DNA of 64,000 nucleotides from Mytilus trossulus. Lineage: Eukaryota > Mollusca > Bivalvia > Mytilida > Mytilidae. The DNA lies in the NCBI RefSeq assembly GCF_036588685.1, contig NC_086375.1, positions 10,719,916 to 10,783,915 on the forward strand, written 5' to 3'. The notes under the pieces were generated by a model. It searched no databases. It was not told where the DNA came from and saw only the letters and a list, made by a program, of their open reading frames with translations. Shown one piece after another: positions 10,740-22,078 of this stretch; position 1 is the stretch's first letter; each line of letters opens with the position of its first letter. The translations under genes and the position numbers were made by a program.

Positions 10740-13080
10740 ACATTATTCAAGAAAATTAGAACAACGGCATTCCAATCCATTCCAGTGCTGTATAAGGTTT
10801 TTGAATTGTGAATAAATTTACTCATTCCCTTAACCCTTAATTCTCTCCGTGCAAAAAGTCGCATAAGGCATCCACGCAGCTATTCAACCCTTTTCTATCT
10901 TTTGCCTCTGTTCTTGTCAAATTTCAACTTGTCCATCTTTGTTGATCCTTTCTCTCTCTACTGTTTTCCTCCTTTTAGTTTTTGGTCTTCCTCTAGTTTT
11001 TTTCCTATCGGTGCCCACTGTTGTTGTTTCTTTCACGCCTCAATATGTGTCATATCCATGTCCAAGGTCTCCTACTATTTCACAACTGATGTTTCTGGTG
11101 TTAGAAATTGCGTTTACTGTTTTGTTTGATTTTTTACTTTGCCATCTTAATTTTAGGATTTTCTTAGGCCTTGGTGTTGTACAGTATTCAGTTTATTTTC
11201 TTCGAGGTTTGTGAGTTTTCATGTTTCACATTCATACAATTCATACAGGTGTACTCGGGCTTGTTTTTCGGCCAATTCCTCTTGTAAACCATATATTTCT
11301 TAGGCGATGGAATGTGCCTGTTACTTTCTGTATTCTATTCTTGATGTCGCTACTTCCTCCTCCCTCTTTGTCCAGAACTGCTCCTAGTTATATGAACGAA
11401 CTTGTCTACATCTTCTTCTTTCTCGTTGTATTGTGTAATCAGCTTTTTACGCTTTGTTTACTTGGATATCAGAGTTTTACACTTTTTTGGATTAAGTTTC
11501 ATTCCAACTCTTTCAGCTTCTTTTGTTAATTTCTGCGTTTTCTTGTCAAGGTCGTTATGTTTTGAGGAAAGAATTGCAACGTCGTCAGAAAAGTCAAAAT
11601 CTTCTAGAACAGTATTAAAGTTCCATCTCAACTCTCTGGCTATCTTTGCAGATTTTCTTTTTTTGCATGATCTAGTCTATGACTAGAAGAAAAGAAAACC
11701 TGACATTAAACATCCCTTTTTCACTCCTGATTTTATTTCAAACCATTCTGATGTTTCTCCCTGATCGATGACGGAACATTGTTATTAAATCAATGTTTAT
11801 ACTAGTAATCCTTTTATGGTTCTTATGATCTTGATTGGTATTCCAGAGCTCTTCATGACCTTCTAAAGACTCTCTCGGTGGACCGAGTTAAATGCTTTTT
11901 TAAAGTCTATAAAAGTATGATTAAAGCTGACCACCATCCATTTGATTGCCTTAGTATGTTTCAAAGGATAAAAATCTGTTCTGTTGTTCCTCTTTTTGAT
12001 CTAAAACCTTTCTGCTCATTCCATAATATTTTGTCGATTCCTTCTTTTATTCTTTCTATCAGCATTCTGCAGAAATACTTACTGAGAACAGGTCAACGAG
12101 CCACTCCTCTTCAAATGGTACAATATGTCATATCGCCCTTCTTAAAGATCTTATCAGCATTCTTCAGAATACTTACCGAGAACAGATAAAAGAATTACTC
12201 ACCGCCAGTTGTTACAATCTGTCATTTCGCACTTCTTGATCTTGCAAATCGGTCCCTTTCTCCAGTCAAGTGGCCATGTTACTTCTTCCTATAGGCCGTT
12301 AAATATTTCCGCCACTTTTTCTGCTGTTAGGTCGATGTCTGCCTTTATTAGCTCTGGTGTTACGTTGTCTATTCCGGCTGCTGACTCCCCATTTTGTGTC
12401 TTCCTCAATTCTTGTTAATCTTCAGTTACAGCTAATTCAATCTCATCTACATCTTACTCTGAAATTGGACGAAGAGGGTCTTGTCTATCTAAAACTTCAC
12501 TAAAATTATCTACCATCTATTCAGTACTAGTATATAGTTTCTTTCACTTTTCAGTTCTCCTTCTTTTCTTTGTACACCTTTGTGTTGCCTCTTTCAATCA
12601 CTTGTTAGGCCGGATATTATATAGCTATTTGCCTCTGGTATTTTCTACTGCTTTTTCTGCATCTTCATCCACCATATTGTACTATTTCTTTTTATCCTCT
12701 CGAGCACTTATCTAAACACCTTTATTTTTGTATCCATATTTCTAGCTTGTTTATATCATATCTCTCTCTCTTTTACTTTTTTATTTCTTGTCAGTTTGAT
12801 TCCAATCTTTGACCTTACTTTGGTCAATGTTCACATTTGCTCCTCTCATTACTTTTGTGTCCAATATTTATGTCCTCAATATCCCCACGTACCATTATAT
12901 AATCTAACTGATTTGTTGTGTTTCCATAAGGGGATTTCCATGTTACTTTGTGTATTTCTTTGTGTTGGAATATATAGCCTGTTATGATGAAGGGGGTCGT
13001 TGTTTTGGAAGAAATTGCATAATAACCCCCAGTTTCCTTAATTGTCCTACATCCTTGTTTTCCTTACACCTCATGCAAAT
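10740..13080 (-). pseudogene. Decayed LINE with endonuclease and reverse transcriptase
   Basis: Translating the minus strand in pieces gives a full LINE polyprotein order, broken by stops and frameshifts. The 3' end of the endonuclease (HKEIHKVTWKSP, then NQLDYIMV, about 12830-12960) comes first. RT motifs follow: ELIKADIDL (about 12340), WNEQKGFRSKRGTTEQIF (about 11990), and the catalytic box in an FSDDVAIL context (about 11580). The C-terminal basic motif TRGRPKTKRRKTVERE is near 10960. This order matches the non-LTR elements often misannotated as craniofacial development protein 2-like. A ~95-bp segment is tandemly duplicated within the RT (12061 and 12156). It is a dead copy. The short plus-strand frames here are antisense artefacts. 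Confidence 0.85.
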
Positions 13081-13362
13081 GGCTGATGTCTCAGTACTCT
13101 TTCCCTCCATCTAATTTGACTCTTTAATAATCTTATATTCAAATTGTTTCTGTCTCCCCTTTGTGCACTTTGTTGCGATTCGATATTTGTAAGTATCATC
13201 AAATTTACATGCATACAAACTTGTTCTCACAAAAAAAAAACAATTATAAAGGTGTTCTTTTGTAATTATTGCCATGCCTGTTTTTCCCTTTTAAGTACAA
13301 TTATTATTCTCTCCTTCTTTTACCTGGGAGGTCTGATGTCTAACACACTTATCCACAGGCAT

Positions 13363-13403
13363 TTACCTCTATACCTTAATAATATATTAAGGTATAGAGG
13401 TAA
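13363..13403. repeat. Perfect 18-bp-arm hairpin
   Basis: Arms 13363-13380 and 13386-13403 are exact reverse complements (TTACCTCTATACCTTAAT) around AATAT. It is followed by GAGACAAGTGCCTGTG, which also occurs at 46946-46966, so it may be an end of a dispersed element. Confidence 0.8.
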
Positions 13404-14108
13404 TTTTTTTTTCTGAGACAAGTGCCTGTGCACTTATCCTTATTTTATATATACAAAAATTCAACTTTTTTAATATACTAGTAAGGCATTTTTTTACGAA
13501 ACAGAGGACATTAACACAATAAGTTGCCACATTATCATTACAAAATTCCACCATTTTGACATACAACACAGCAACTTAGCTAAATAGAAACAGTTTAACC
13601 TATTTGCAAGCTAGTTTTAAATGTATTACATTTTCAAGTCAACATATAACTATGGTCCAATTCAATCTTACCGTATCAGTTTTTCAATACACTTACAAAC
13701 AAGTACTATAATAAGATTGATTCAATGATTAAAAGAAGAAAGAAAGAAAGAAAATAACACACAAAGCATAGAAACGATATAGTTTGATTTTCATTTAGTC
13801 AATAAGCAAAATTCGTTTTATTTTTAATTAAATATATGGGTTAGTTCAATAAAAAAAATATAAGTACCTAACAGTAAAGAATTAAGAAAAAGACTTTAAA
13901 AAACCTACATACGTGCAACAAAGTCAAGGTCATGAGTTTAAATGGCTACCCTCTGTTTTTCCGTTACATTTCTTCACCTCAAAATACATGTTTGATAGTC
14001 GGTGACATGTGAAAGAATTTGGAAAACCCCACCACCCACAAACGTTTTGCACTAGTACACGAGTTTCTATAACCTAGATTATACCAAATATAGGTATTTA
14101 CTACTTAT

Positions 14109-14155
14109 CCAAATAAGGTTTTACTATCTAAATTAGATAGTAAAACCTTATTTGG
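14109..14155. repeat. Perfect 22-bp-arm hairpin
   Basis: Arms 14109-14130 and 14134-14155 are exact reverse complements around the loop AAT. It lies about 100 bp beyond the poly(A) signal of the first bZIP gene. Confidence 0.85.
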
Positions 14156-14252
14156 GTAAAGTTTAACAGGATAGTAACAGCTTCTGGATAAAATCTGTTA
14201 AAATAAAGTCAATAATTGTACAGTAAGCGGTAACTCGATGCTTAATTTTTAT

Positions 14253-14258
14253 TTTATT
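14253..14258 (-). terminator. Poly(A) signal AATAAA of bZIP copy 1
   Basis: AATAAA on the minus strand, about 285 nt after the stop codon of the first bZIP gene and followed by an A-rich stretch. It is the first clear hexamer downstream of the stop. Confidence 0.55.
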
Positions 14259-14541
14259 CTCGCTTGCAAACCGTATACATATTAAACACAAATGTATACA
14301 CATATTACAACCAAAACAAATGCATACGTTTTAAAAACTTATAAATATCTTGTTTTCTGACTTCTCATAAAAATGATGATAACAGTATGATTTCCATAAG
14401 TAATTAATATAAGGAACTACTTCTGTATAAATTAATTTAGAAACACTTTCTCATATACACAATTCACAAACAATCTAAACAACAATCATACGAATGGCAA
14501 CACAAATGTTCTTTTTTTCAAATCACAACAATCATACTATT

Positions 14542-17524
14542 TTACAAAGTCGTTTGAATACCAGGACAAACAAGTAAGTGATCATTTAAAAGTTTAAGAA
14601 GAGTCTCTTTTTCTTCCCGCAATCTCTTAATTTCAGCAGTCTTTTCATCACTATCACGTTCAAGATCTTGAATCTGTAAAAGCAAAAATTTTAAAAAAAT
14701 TACGTACTAGAAAAAAATATATGAAGATGCAGTATTGGTGATTTTGTGTTGTAAGTTTTGAAGAGCTGTGTTTTAATTTTTGAAGAGCGGAAGGGATGCA
14801 TATTTTGTAGCAGAGGAGATGTACTTTTGACACTCATGTGTTGTCTGGTTACACATGGTTCCTCATATCAACCTTATACCCATGAATGCTTATCACAAGA
14901 GAGAACATTTTAGGGCTATTGAACATGTTTTCGTTTTGTCCAAACCTTTCGTTATGATAACTTTCGTTTGTTCGTTTTTTATGCCCCATTTGTGAGCTAA
15001 TGTTTTCTGGTGTATGCGTCTGTATGTTCGTTCGTTTGTCCCGCTTCAGGTTAAAGTTTTTAGTCGAGGTAGTTTATGATAAAGTAGGAGTTGAATCAAC
15101 TTGAAAATAGTACACATGTTCCCTATTACATGATCTTTCTAATTTAAATGCCAAATTAGAGATTTTCCCCCATTTTCACGGTCCATTGAACATAGAAAAT
15201 GATAGTGCGGATGAGCATTCGTTTACTGGGGACACATTCTTGTTTTGGTATCTGTAATTGCTTCTTTATTTTTTTTTCTGTCCGATAAGCACGATATTCT
15301 GTTAGATTTACACTTTTGTGTCTCAAAAACGTTTCTATGTGGGTGAGTTTTAAGTGAAAATGTATGTTTGTATTGGTGTTAATTTATAATGATTGTTTAA
15401 AGTTTTTTGTTTGTTTCTATTTGTGTTGTGTTTTCTCTGATTTTGCAGTGATGAGATTATATGAATTATGTTAATCTAATATTTTGTACCTGTGTGTGCG
15501 ATTATTTTTAGTTCCATCTTCCTTATTTCATGCAGATTTTTCTATAACAAGTGTATATATCATGCAAAGGTATGCATGTAAAGCATGAAGATTTTCTTCA
15601 AAATATAGCATATTTCAATCGAACCAATTTACCTCGGAGAGTGTTTTCTTATTTTGTTTCCGCCTCTTTCGAAACCTCCTTGCTGCCATTCTATTTTGTT
15701 CTCGTCTTCTTACAATTTTGTTCTGTTCATCTTCTGTAAGCTTTAAAATCAAAAGTACATTTGATCAATTCCATATGTTCGAATACCACATTTAATATAG
15801 CTCATTTTGAAAAAAAATGACTCAGTGGTCATTCCGGGAAGTGGGAAACGGGTGCACAACTTACCGTTCTTCGAATACCTAAAACCAAATTTTGCGAAAT
15901 AAGGGTTGAGACAGTTTTTGCCTCTGTAACTTGTATACTTATAATAACGAAACCACTCCTTTTAAAATTTGCTGAGTCCGTAACTTACATTGCATGAAAA
16001 TGAACACATCATGGAATATTTGTACACAAAAAAAAAAGTTTATATGGTTCTTTTTCTACTATTCGCCAGAATTTGAAACTTTCATTTTTTTTCAATTCAG
16101 TTTTTTATTTGTGTTTTTTTTTTGTGTTTTTTTTTTTGTGTTTTTTTTAATTTGAACGATTTAGAACTGACAGTAAGTAAGATGGCAGATATTTTCTAGA
16201 CACAGATCAGTGCATGTCGTATATAGAACATATAACGCAATAACACACATGTACATGCATATGAGGAAACAACAGACTTGGCTATTGAAATGTGATTGAG
16301 ACAAGTGCAAAACAAAGGCTAGCGATAATGTTGATCGCGGTCGTTGATGCCCCTATCGCCTTTTCCTAAAAAGAATTATTAATGTTTATTTTATTGCTGT
16401 ATTGATCGGGGTTTGTCATATCTCAACACAGCAAACCATCTGTTGACAAATGTAAATGTAGGACAACAGGTCCAAACTTGCGAAAAAGCCAACCAGAAAA
16501 TTAATATATCCGTTCAAACTTGCTGAAAGGTCGTTAATTTAACCAACTATATAGTTTACTTTATACTTTACTGTATATGCAAAATTAAATCTACTCCCTT
16601 TGATTGGAATTCCGTAAAGTGCACGATATATTTAGAAGTTTTTTTTCAGCTTCCTACTTTAAATAAAGGCAACAGTAATAAATCGATTTAGAAAAAAAAT
16701 CCGGGTTACAAACTAAAACTGAGGGAAACACATCAAATATAAGAGGATAACTACGACACAACAGAAACAAAACACTTAGATGTTCCACACACAGAAACGA
16801 ACTACATGTATTATATAACAATGGCCATTTTCCTGACTTGGTACAGGACATTTTAAGTAAAAATGGTCGGTTGAACCAGGTCAAAACAGTTAAAGGCAGT
16901 CCTTTTTTTTAAATGTTCTACGACTAAATAACATTTCAAAACTAACCAGACAGCAAAGGGAAACAATTTTACTTAACTTAACATGAATATCGTTCGATGG
17001 AAATTTGTAAAACTAAATTATTCTTGTTGAATATTTTATTTGTAGCAAGTAGCAAACTTCTTGTAAGTATAGAATGTTTTCAAATTGAATTAGACAATTA
17101 ATTAAAACATACATATATGAGTAGTCACTAAGCGAACGTTCAAATATTCACATACATAATTTTTGTTTTGCTTTTTATGTTGGTTATAATTTAGTTCAGA
17201 GCAACAATAAGACCTTTTAGTCAGCGGGTATAAACAAAGAAAATACAACTTTGGTCTAAAAAAATAAGTTACTAATACATATAATTTTACCTGGTACTTG
17301 ATTTCCTCAGAAAAGTTTACTTTGAGTTCGTCTTGTCCTTTTGCTAGTCTTCTTGTTTGTATTGTACATTTCAATTCTTCCTTGACCAGATGAGATAGAT
17401 CTCCTGTTTCAAATGCTGCTAGGGATTCATCAAGCACATTTTTACAATTGGATTTCGAGAAAATGTCATAAAGCTCTTCTTCAAGGTTGCATAGGTCGCC
17501 ATTTTGAATTTGAAAGTCCAGCAT
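14542..17524 (-). CDS. bZIP transcription factor, ATF3/Fos-type, copy 1 (3 exons)
   Basis: Exons are 17291-17524 (78 codons), 15633-15740 (36 codons) and 14542-14673 (43 codons plus TAA), all joined in phase 0 with GT/AG borders; 157 residues. Exon 1 holds an acidic start and the block LSHLVKEELKCTIQTRRL (residues ~44-61), like the segment after the N-terminus of ATF3. Exon 2 is the basic region with NRMAARRFR, fitting the bZIP signature N-x7-R-x9-L. Phe replaces the usual Cys of Fos/ATF3. Exon 3 carries the zipper and ends in HLLVCP, matching the HRPxC end of Fos/ATF3 zippers. The 108-nt basic exon matches known Fos and ATF3 gene structure. Compared with copies 2 and 3, one Lys codon is missing at the exon 2/3 joint, which shifts the zipper by one residue. 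ATG at 17524 follows an acceptor (TTCTTTTCCAG at 17554), so a non-coding 5' exon is likely. Nuclear DNA-binding role is inferred from the family. Confidence 0.85.
14978..15250 (+). repeat. Dispersed repeat in intron 2 of bZIP copy 1
   Basis: Blocks TATGCCCCATTTGTGAGC, TGTCCCGCTTCAGGTTAAAG, TAGTACACATGTTCCCTA and GGGGACACATTCTTGTT follow the order of an abundant bivalve repeat that I recall. No reading frame. Confidence 0.7.
16096..16150 (+). repeat. Low-complexity (GTGTTTTTTTTTT)n
   Basis: Four to five iterations of GTG followed by 8-11 T, inside intron 1 of bZIP copy 1. Confidence 0.8.
16678..16895 (+). repeat. Mussel dispersed repeat (CCGGGTTACAAACTAAAAC family)
   Basis: Shares AAAAATCCGGGTTACAAACT, GAGGGAAACACATCAA and CTGACTTGGTACAGGACATT with 25815-26030 and, reversed, with 33760-33990 and 30885-31065. 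It sits in intron 1 of bZIP copy 1, whereas the related copy sits in intron 2 of copy 2, so the two insertions are independent. Confidence 0.8.
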
Positions 17525-18054
17525 ATTTGTATGTTATGCTTTTTGAATGTAGACTGGAAAAGAAAGTCACAGACTAAATACTTATTCTGGACATCGAAAC
17601 TGTAACCTATTAACAAATATAAATATACTATAGAGAGGATAAAATATCTTAAAAAAATATTTTTTTGTTATTATGAACTACAGTAGACAAAACAAATTTT
17701 ATAAATTTTATAGAATGTACTGCATATTTCTTCAGATTTAATAGAAATTTTATAATTTCATGTTTTCATAAAAATAAAAAAAATAGACTTAAGGGAAACA
17801 AACAATGCTCAACAAACCAAAGAAAAGACAAATCACCCCCATAAACATTATAAAAAAAATAAAAAATAAAAAAAATACCAATTTATAAAATTTGTAACTA
17901 TGAATTTCCACTTTTGATAACATGAAATTGTAAAAAAAAAATGTGGTTAATATTCTCCCTGCAAATTAATTCAATAGCAATTCAGGCTTCATGACAAAAT
18001 ATTACTATATTATTTGAAAATAAAGGGGAGAAATAATATACTCTGAGTGCATTA

Positions 18055-18062
18055 TGACGTAA
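18055..18062 (+). promoter_or_regulatory. CRE-type site TGACGTAA upstream of bZIP copy 1
   Basis: Perfect TGACGTAA, 531 bp upstream of the ATG of copy 1. The same octamer (as TTACGTCA) lies 537 bp upstream of the ATG of copy 3. CRE/ATF sites are bound by bZIP dimers, so self- or cross-regulation is possible. Confidence 0.4.
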
Positions 18063-19689
18063 GCACAAATATTCAGCTATGAATGAGCAATCCCAAAACG
18101 TGAAGAGGCAAAATACACATTAGACATAAGAGAAAGCGACTGAACAAACTGGGCCACAAATGTTTCAAGAAACTAGGAAATATTCTGACCGATCACCAAA
18201 TAAATTTTTGTGTTTGCCCTTACGAAAAATGTATGTACGAAAATTTCATAATTTGATATGATTTAATCTTAGTTTGGTTTTGATACAATATGTTGATCAA
18301 ATTAAAGTAAAACAAAACAACATTTAATATTAAAAAAATAATAATAATAGTAAACCCATTTGAAATATCTGTGAAGGATAACAAAGTTATAAAATGACAA
18401 GAGCGCTTTTCTGAAATTTTTTTCTAATAATTTATAATTTTATATACTCTAAATAAATTCGGAGAGCCCCAATTAATTCATCAATAGTTTATAAACATGT
18501 ATTACTACACCCTGTTATCTTGTAGTTTCTAAAAGAATGCTTATGAAAACCAAAATCATTTTAATCTAAAATTCAAGAAAAACGTTAATAAGCAACGAAA
18601 TTTAAAAAAAAGAGTTTTTCTTCATTCATACATGATAACAAAACAGCATTTAGAGATCCAAATAAACAAACAAAAAACAACACACATTGGAACCTAGAGC
18701 TTAAATTTGAAAAAAAAATGTATTTAACTTAAATTCAAAAAAAGATCTTTGTATACAACTTAATAAAAATATATCACCTTAATTCCCACATTTTTTTATT
18801 CAATATTTGAAAACATACATTGATTAAAAACAAACATACATTTATCAAGATATGGGATAAGTATCATTAAAATTTGCATTAAAATGATGACTTAGCATTT
18901 TCAAACATATTTATTCCTTTGTTCACTTTCCAAAACTTCGAGCTCTCATTAGCAATGATCAGGAGTAAATTTGTAATATCACAATTTTGTATTGTAGAAA
19001 GAATGTATACAAGCGAAATATTAATTTGTGTATACATGGTATACGTGACTGCTCTCCCGGATATACATATACATATAGTTTACATAGTAGATTGTATACT
19101 GAAGCATTTAATTATTTGGTAAACTTCCCAAAAAAAAATTTTCAAAAATATACTCACTTAAAATGATAATGCATTAATGCACTGCATATATTTCCTGCAT
19201 TTTACTGTTTATGTTTGAATTATTATATTCCGTCCAATCTTGTTATATCTAATATATATTTAGTTTACCTTGAGAAATTGGAAAAACCCACTATCCACTC
19301 CCATTTTGAATGTTTAGACATAGCTTATTGCTATAGTCGACAAAACTGTTCACAAAACAATACAAAGGGGAGATATGTTACAATGCTACTACGTAAACAT
19401 GACAACAAGCTTATAGACCAATAGTTATTGGTTAATACAGGCAACATGCCTTAATTGTATTTTCCACAACACGAATATTGAACAAACAAATAAAGAGATA
19501 TGGACAATTTCTAGTGTATTGACTTCACTCTGATGGTCGAAATCGAAAATTTATAAAACTTAATGAATTTTGACAATTTAAGAGTCTTGAGAAAACTCTT
19601 TTAATATTTTAAATCAATTTGTTATAGGCATAGTATATTTGAAGAAGTATTCAGATATGTAACTTGTTACAGAGAAAACTTTTAATTGT

Positions 19690-19855
19690 TTTAAAAATAA
19701 TTATTAAAAAGGATAAAAAAAAAACTAAAAAAACCGAACCCCCCAAAAAGTCCTTTATCAAATGACAAAATCTAAAGCTCAAACACATCAAACGGATGAA
19801 AATTGTTTTCATATTCTTGACCTGGTACAGGCATTTCCTTATTTAGAAGTTGATT
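19690..19855 (+). repeat. Mussel dispersed repeat (CTGACTTGGTACAGGCATT family)
   Basis: Contains AAATGACAAAATCTAAAGCT, CACATCAAACGGATG and CCTGGTACAGGCATTTCCT, matching 23775-23915 and 33635-34035. No coding potential. Confidence 0.65.
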
Positions 19856-21056
19856 AAACTCTACAGCTAGCTAAACCTCTTCTTATATGACAGTCGCATA
19901 AAATTTTGTCATATTGACAACAATGTGTGAAAGAAAAATATGACATATAGATAAAGAACATCAACAAAAGTGAAAGACAAAACAAAAATAGAAACAGCAC
20001 AACAACACATTGACGAGATGCATAAATACACAGCCACGCCAAAAATATATTACCAAAAACGAAATTAACAGTAAAGGTTGATAATTTACAAAAACAAATA
20101 CATTATCACTATAACAAATAGGAAATTGCCATACATTGGTGTTGTGTATGATTTTGATACGTTATTGCAATTTTACATAACATGTTTTTAGCGATGGAAG
20201 CAAAAAATCAAAACAAGTGAGCTTTTAAATAAAACAATGCATAGGGATCATAGAGGAGCTTACCGATTAAATCTAAACTTTGGGTAGAATGTCTAATTGG
20301 TTTTATTATGTTTTGATATTGAACATTTGGATACCCATCATTTTCCAAAATGTAAATTAATGAATTTCTGGAAATTGGACCTTCCTTTGATTAAGTTATA
20401 TACACATGCAAATATATACTAGTACTTTTATATCCTGGGTACAATTATGACATACCATTCATCTCCATCCAATAAAACCTAATAGATTCTGGTTTAAAAC
20501 CAGCTCAAGCATTTAAATTTTCATTTCCTTCTTATTTTGAATTAGATTCGTCAAGACATGCATGCCAGAACTTCTTTTATAGTTTAAATAATATATTTTC
20601 ATTCACTCTTAATGTCGAAATTCGTTCAAGTGACTTATTTCTAATGAATTTACGACATTACCGAATTGATTAATTGTTGAGAACTTACTTCACTTGTATA
20701 TGTATTTCAAGTTTCCATTTGCCTTTTCATGAGTACTAAATATTATCAAAAACTTGTCTTAAAAGTATGTCTAAATGTTATGTTATACTGCTAATATAAA
20801 ATAAACGTGAATTCAAACGCAGCCTGTACATGTATTGATCGACCGTTGTGATTTGGTTTCATCACAAATTTGTTTTGTAGTATGTTAGACTTTGAACTTT
20901 TGTAAACAAGGTTAACAAAGAATAGCGCTTCGTACGCATGGCATTTATTACGTATTGTTTTCATTTTTAGATAATACTAGATAGTCCGTTATCATGTACG
21001 TGAACGTGTACCCCTATTATCAACTTCCAAGAGGGTGTTGGATAGTATGGTATATA

Positions 21057-21225
21057 CCTTAGCCGTATTTGGCACAACTTTTTGAAAATCTGGATCCTCA
21101 ATGCTCTCCAACTTTGTACTTGTTTGGCTTTATAAATATTTTGATATGCGCGTCAGTGATGAGTATTATGTAGACGAATCGCGCGTCTGGTGCACAAAAT
21201 TTTAAGCCTGGTGTCTATGATGTAC
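21057..21225 (+). mobile_element. Retrozyme-like monomer, single copy
   Basis: Starts CCTTAGCCGTATTTGGCA and ends AGCCTGGTGTCTATGATG. The same 5' block, hammerhead and CCTGGTATCTATGAT block recur at 21940-22112 and, on the minus strand, at 31183-31385. It is a partial monomer holding a decayed hammerhead (next entry). Confidence 0.65.
21147..21195 (+). ncRNA. Decayed hammerhead ribozyme 1
   Basis: GCGTCA, then GTGATGA (consensus CTGATGA, first C changed), a stem II (GTATTATGTAGAC), GAATC (consensus GAAAC), then GCGTC and TGGTGC. Two core positions are mutated, so it should be inactive. Confidence 0.55.
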
Positions 21226-21690
21226 TAATTCACAGTGAGACCTTCATCACGAAAGAAAAAGATTAAACTTTACCCTAAAGTCAACACGGTCACTAGCATC
21301 AATTTGAGTGGAATAGTTTGCTGTTTGCCCATTTAACTGTGCAATAAAGACTTGAACATATATGGGGTGATATCGATCAACAAAATTACAGACCATAACG
21401 AGGGGAATATCTATCAAACACTTATTATTGGTTCGACAAACCTTTTTGTAAAACGCAAAAATAACCAATACAAACATTTAGATTAATCTTGGAAAACATC
21501 AAGATCTGTGTTAGACAATTTGGCAGAAAGTAACGTATGGATACTAGTAGTGAATATAATTCGAGTGGTCTATATTAAAATTCTAAAAACCATACAGGTC
21601 TGAAGAGAAAAAGTGAGGAAATGCATTTAAAACTTTTCTTAGTATTAATTTGTCAAAACAGACATTTACCTCAATTACTTTATTTTTTTA

Positions 21691-21743
21691 TTCGAGCGTC
21701 ACTGATGAGTCTTTTCTTATAGAAACGCGCGTCTGGTGCAAGT
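21691..21743 (+). ncRNA. Hammerhead ribozyme-like motif 2
   Basis: GCGTCA pairs with TGGTGC (six pairs including wobbles) as stem I. CTGATGA, GAAAC and GTC are intact. Stem II is damaged (TATAGAAAC in place of AGACGAAAC), so activity is doubtful. Stem III is very short, as in the animal type I hammerheads that work as dimers. Confidence 0.7.
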
Positions 21744-22027
21744 ACAAAATTTCAATCCTGGTATATATGATAAGTTTATTTACAACAATTGAATCGATGA
21801 CACTGCTAGTGGAGTTGTACTTCCCGAGGGTACCGGTATCTTCAGCCCAGTAGTCATCACTTCTGTGTTGACATAAATTATCATTGACATGGTCATAATT
21901 GTAAATTTACTATTGAATTTTAGAAATACTCAGGAAAATTAAACCTTAGCTGTATTTGGCAAAACCTTTAGGACTTTTTGGTTCTTAATACTCTTTGTAC
22001 TTTATTCGGCCTTCTATACTTTTTTTA

Positions 22028-22078
22028 TTCGAGCGTCACTGATGAGTCTTTTGATCCCGAAACGAGCGTCTAGCGTAA
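22028..22078 (+). ncRNA. Hammerhead ribozyme-like motif 3
   Basis: CTGATGA, CGAAAC and GAGCGTC core blocks are present in the right order. Stem I has one mismatch (AGCGTCA against TAGCGT) and stem II is weak (GTCTTTTGATCCC). It forms the right boundary of the 337-bp unit. Confidence 0.7.

Larger units (their letters stand above)
17525..21050. other. Intergenic region between bZIP copies 1 and 2 (left part)
   Basis: AT-rich and without convincing coding frames. The probable promoter of bZIP copy 1 lies in 17554-18500 (a CRE is listed separately). A TATATAAAA on the minus strand near 18440 could be a TATA box but is about 900 bp from the ATG. A repeat at 19690-19855 is listed separately. Confidence 0.45.
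21691..22078 (+). mobile_element. Tandem retrozyme: two hammerheads 337 bp apart
   Basis: Two copies of TTCGAGCGTCACTGATGAGT begin at 21691 and 22028. Predicted cleavage points (after GTC at 21733 and 22070) enclose a 337-nt RNA monomer. Both hammerheads are followed by a near-identical block (TACAAAATTTCAATCCTGGT), so the sequence is a direct partial dimer. This matches non-autonomous retrozymes known from plants and animals, including bivalves, where hammerheads cut tandem transcripts into units that are circularised. There is no protein-coding capacity. The direct repeat is seen; the mode of life is inference. Confidence 0.75.

Noticed and set aside
10902..12418. Series of plus-strand frames rich in Phe, Ser and Leu
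   Set aside because: They are antisense to the decayed LINE on the minus strand, where endonuclease and RT motifs are readable.
21247..21477. 76-codon minus-strand frame between hammerhead copies
   Set aside because: No domain or start context; sits between repeat units and is probably chance.
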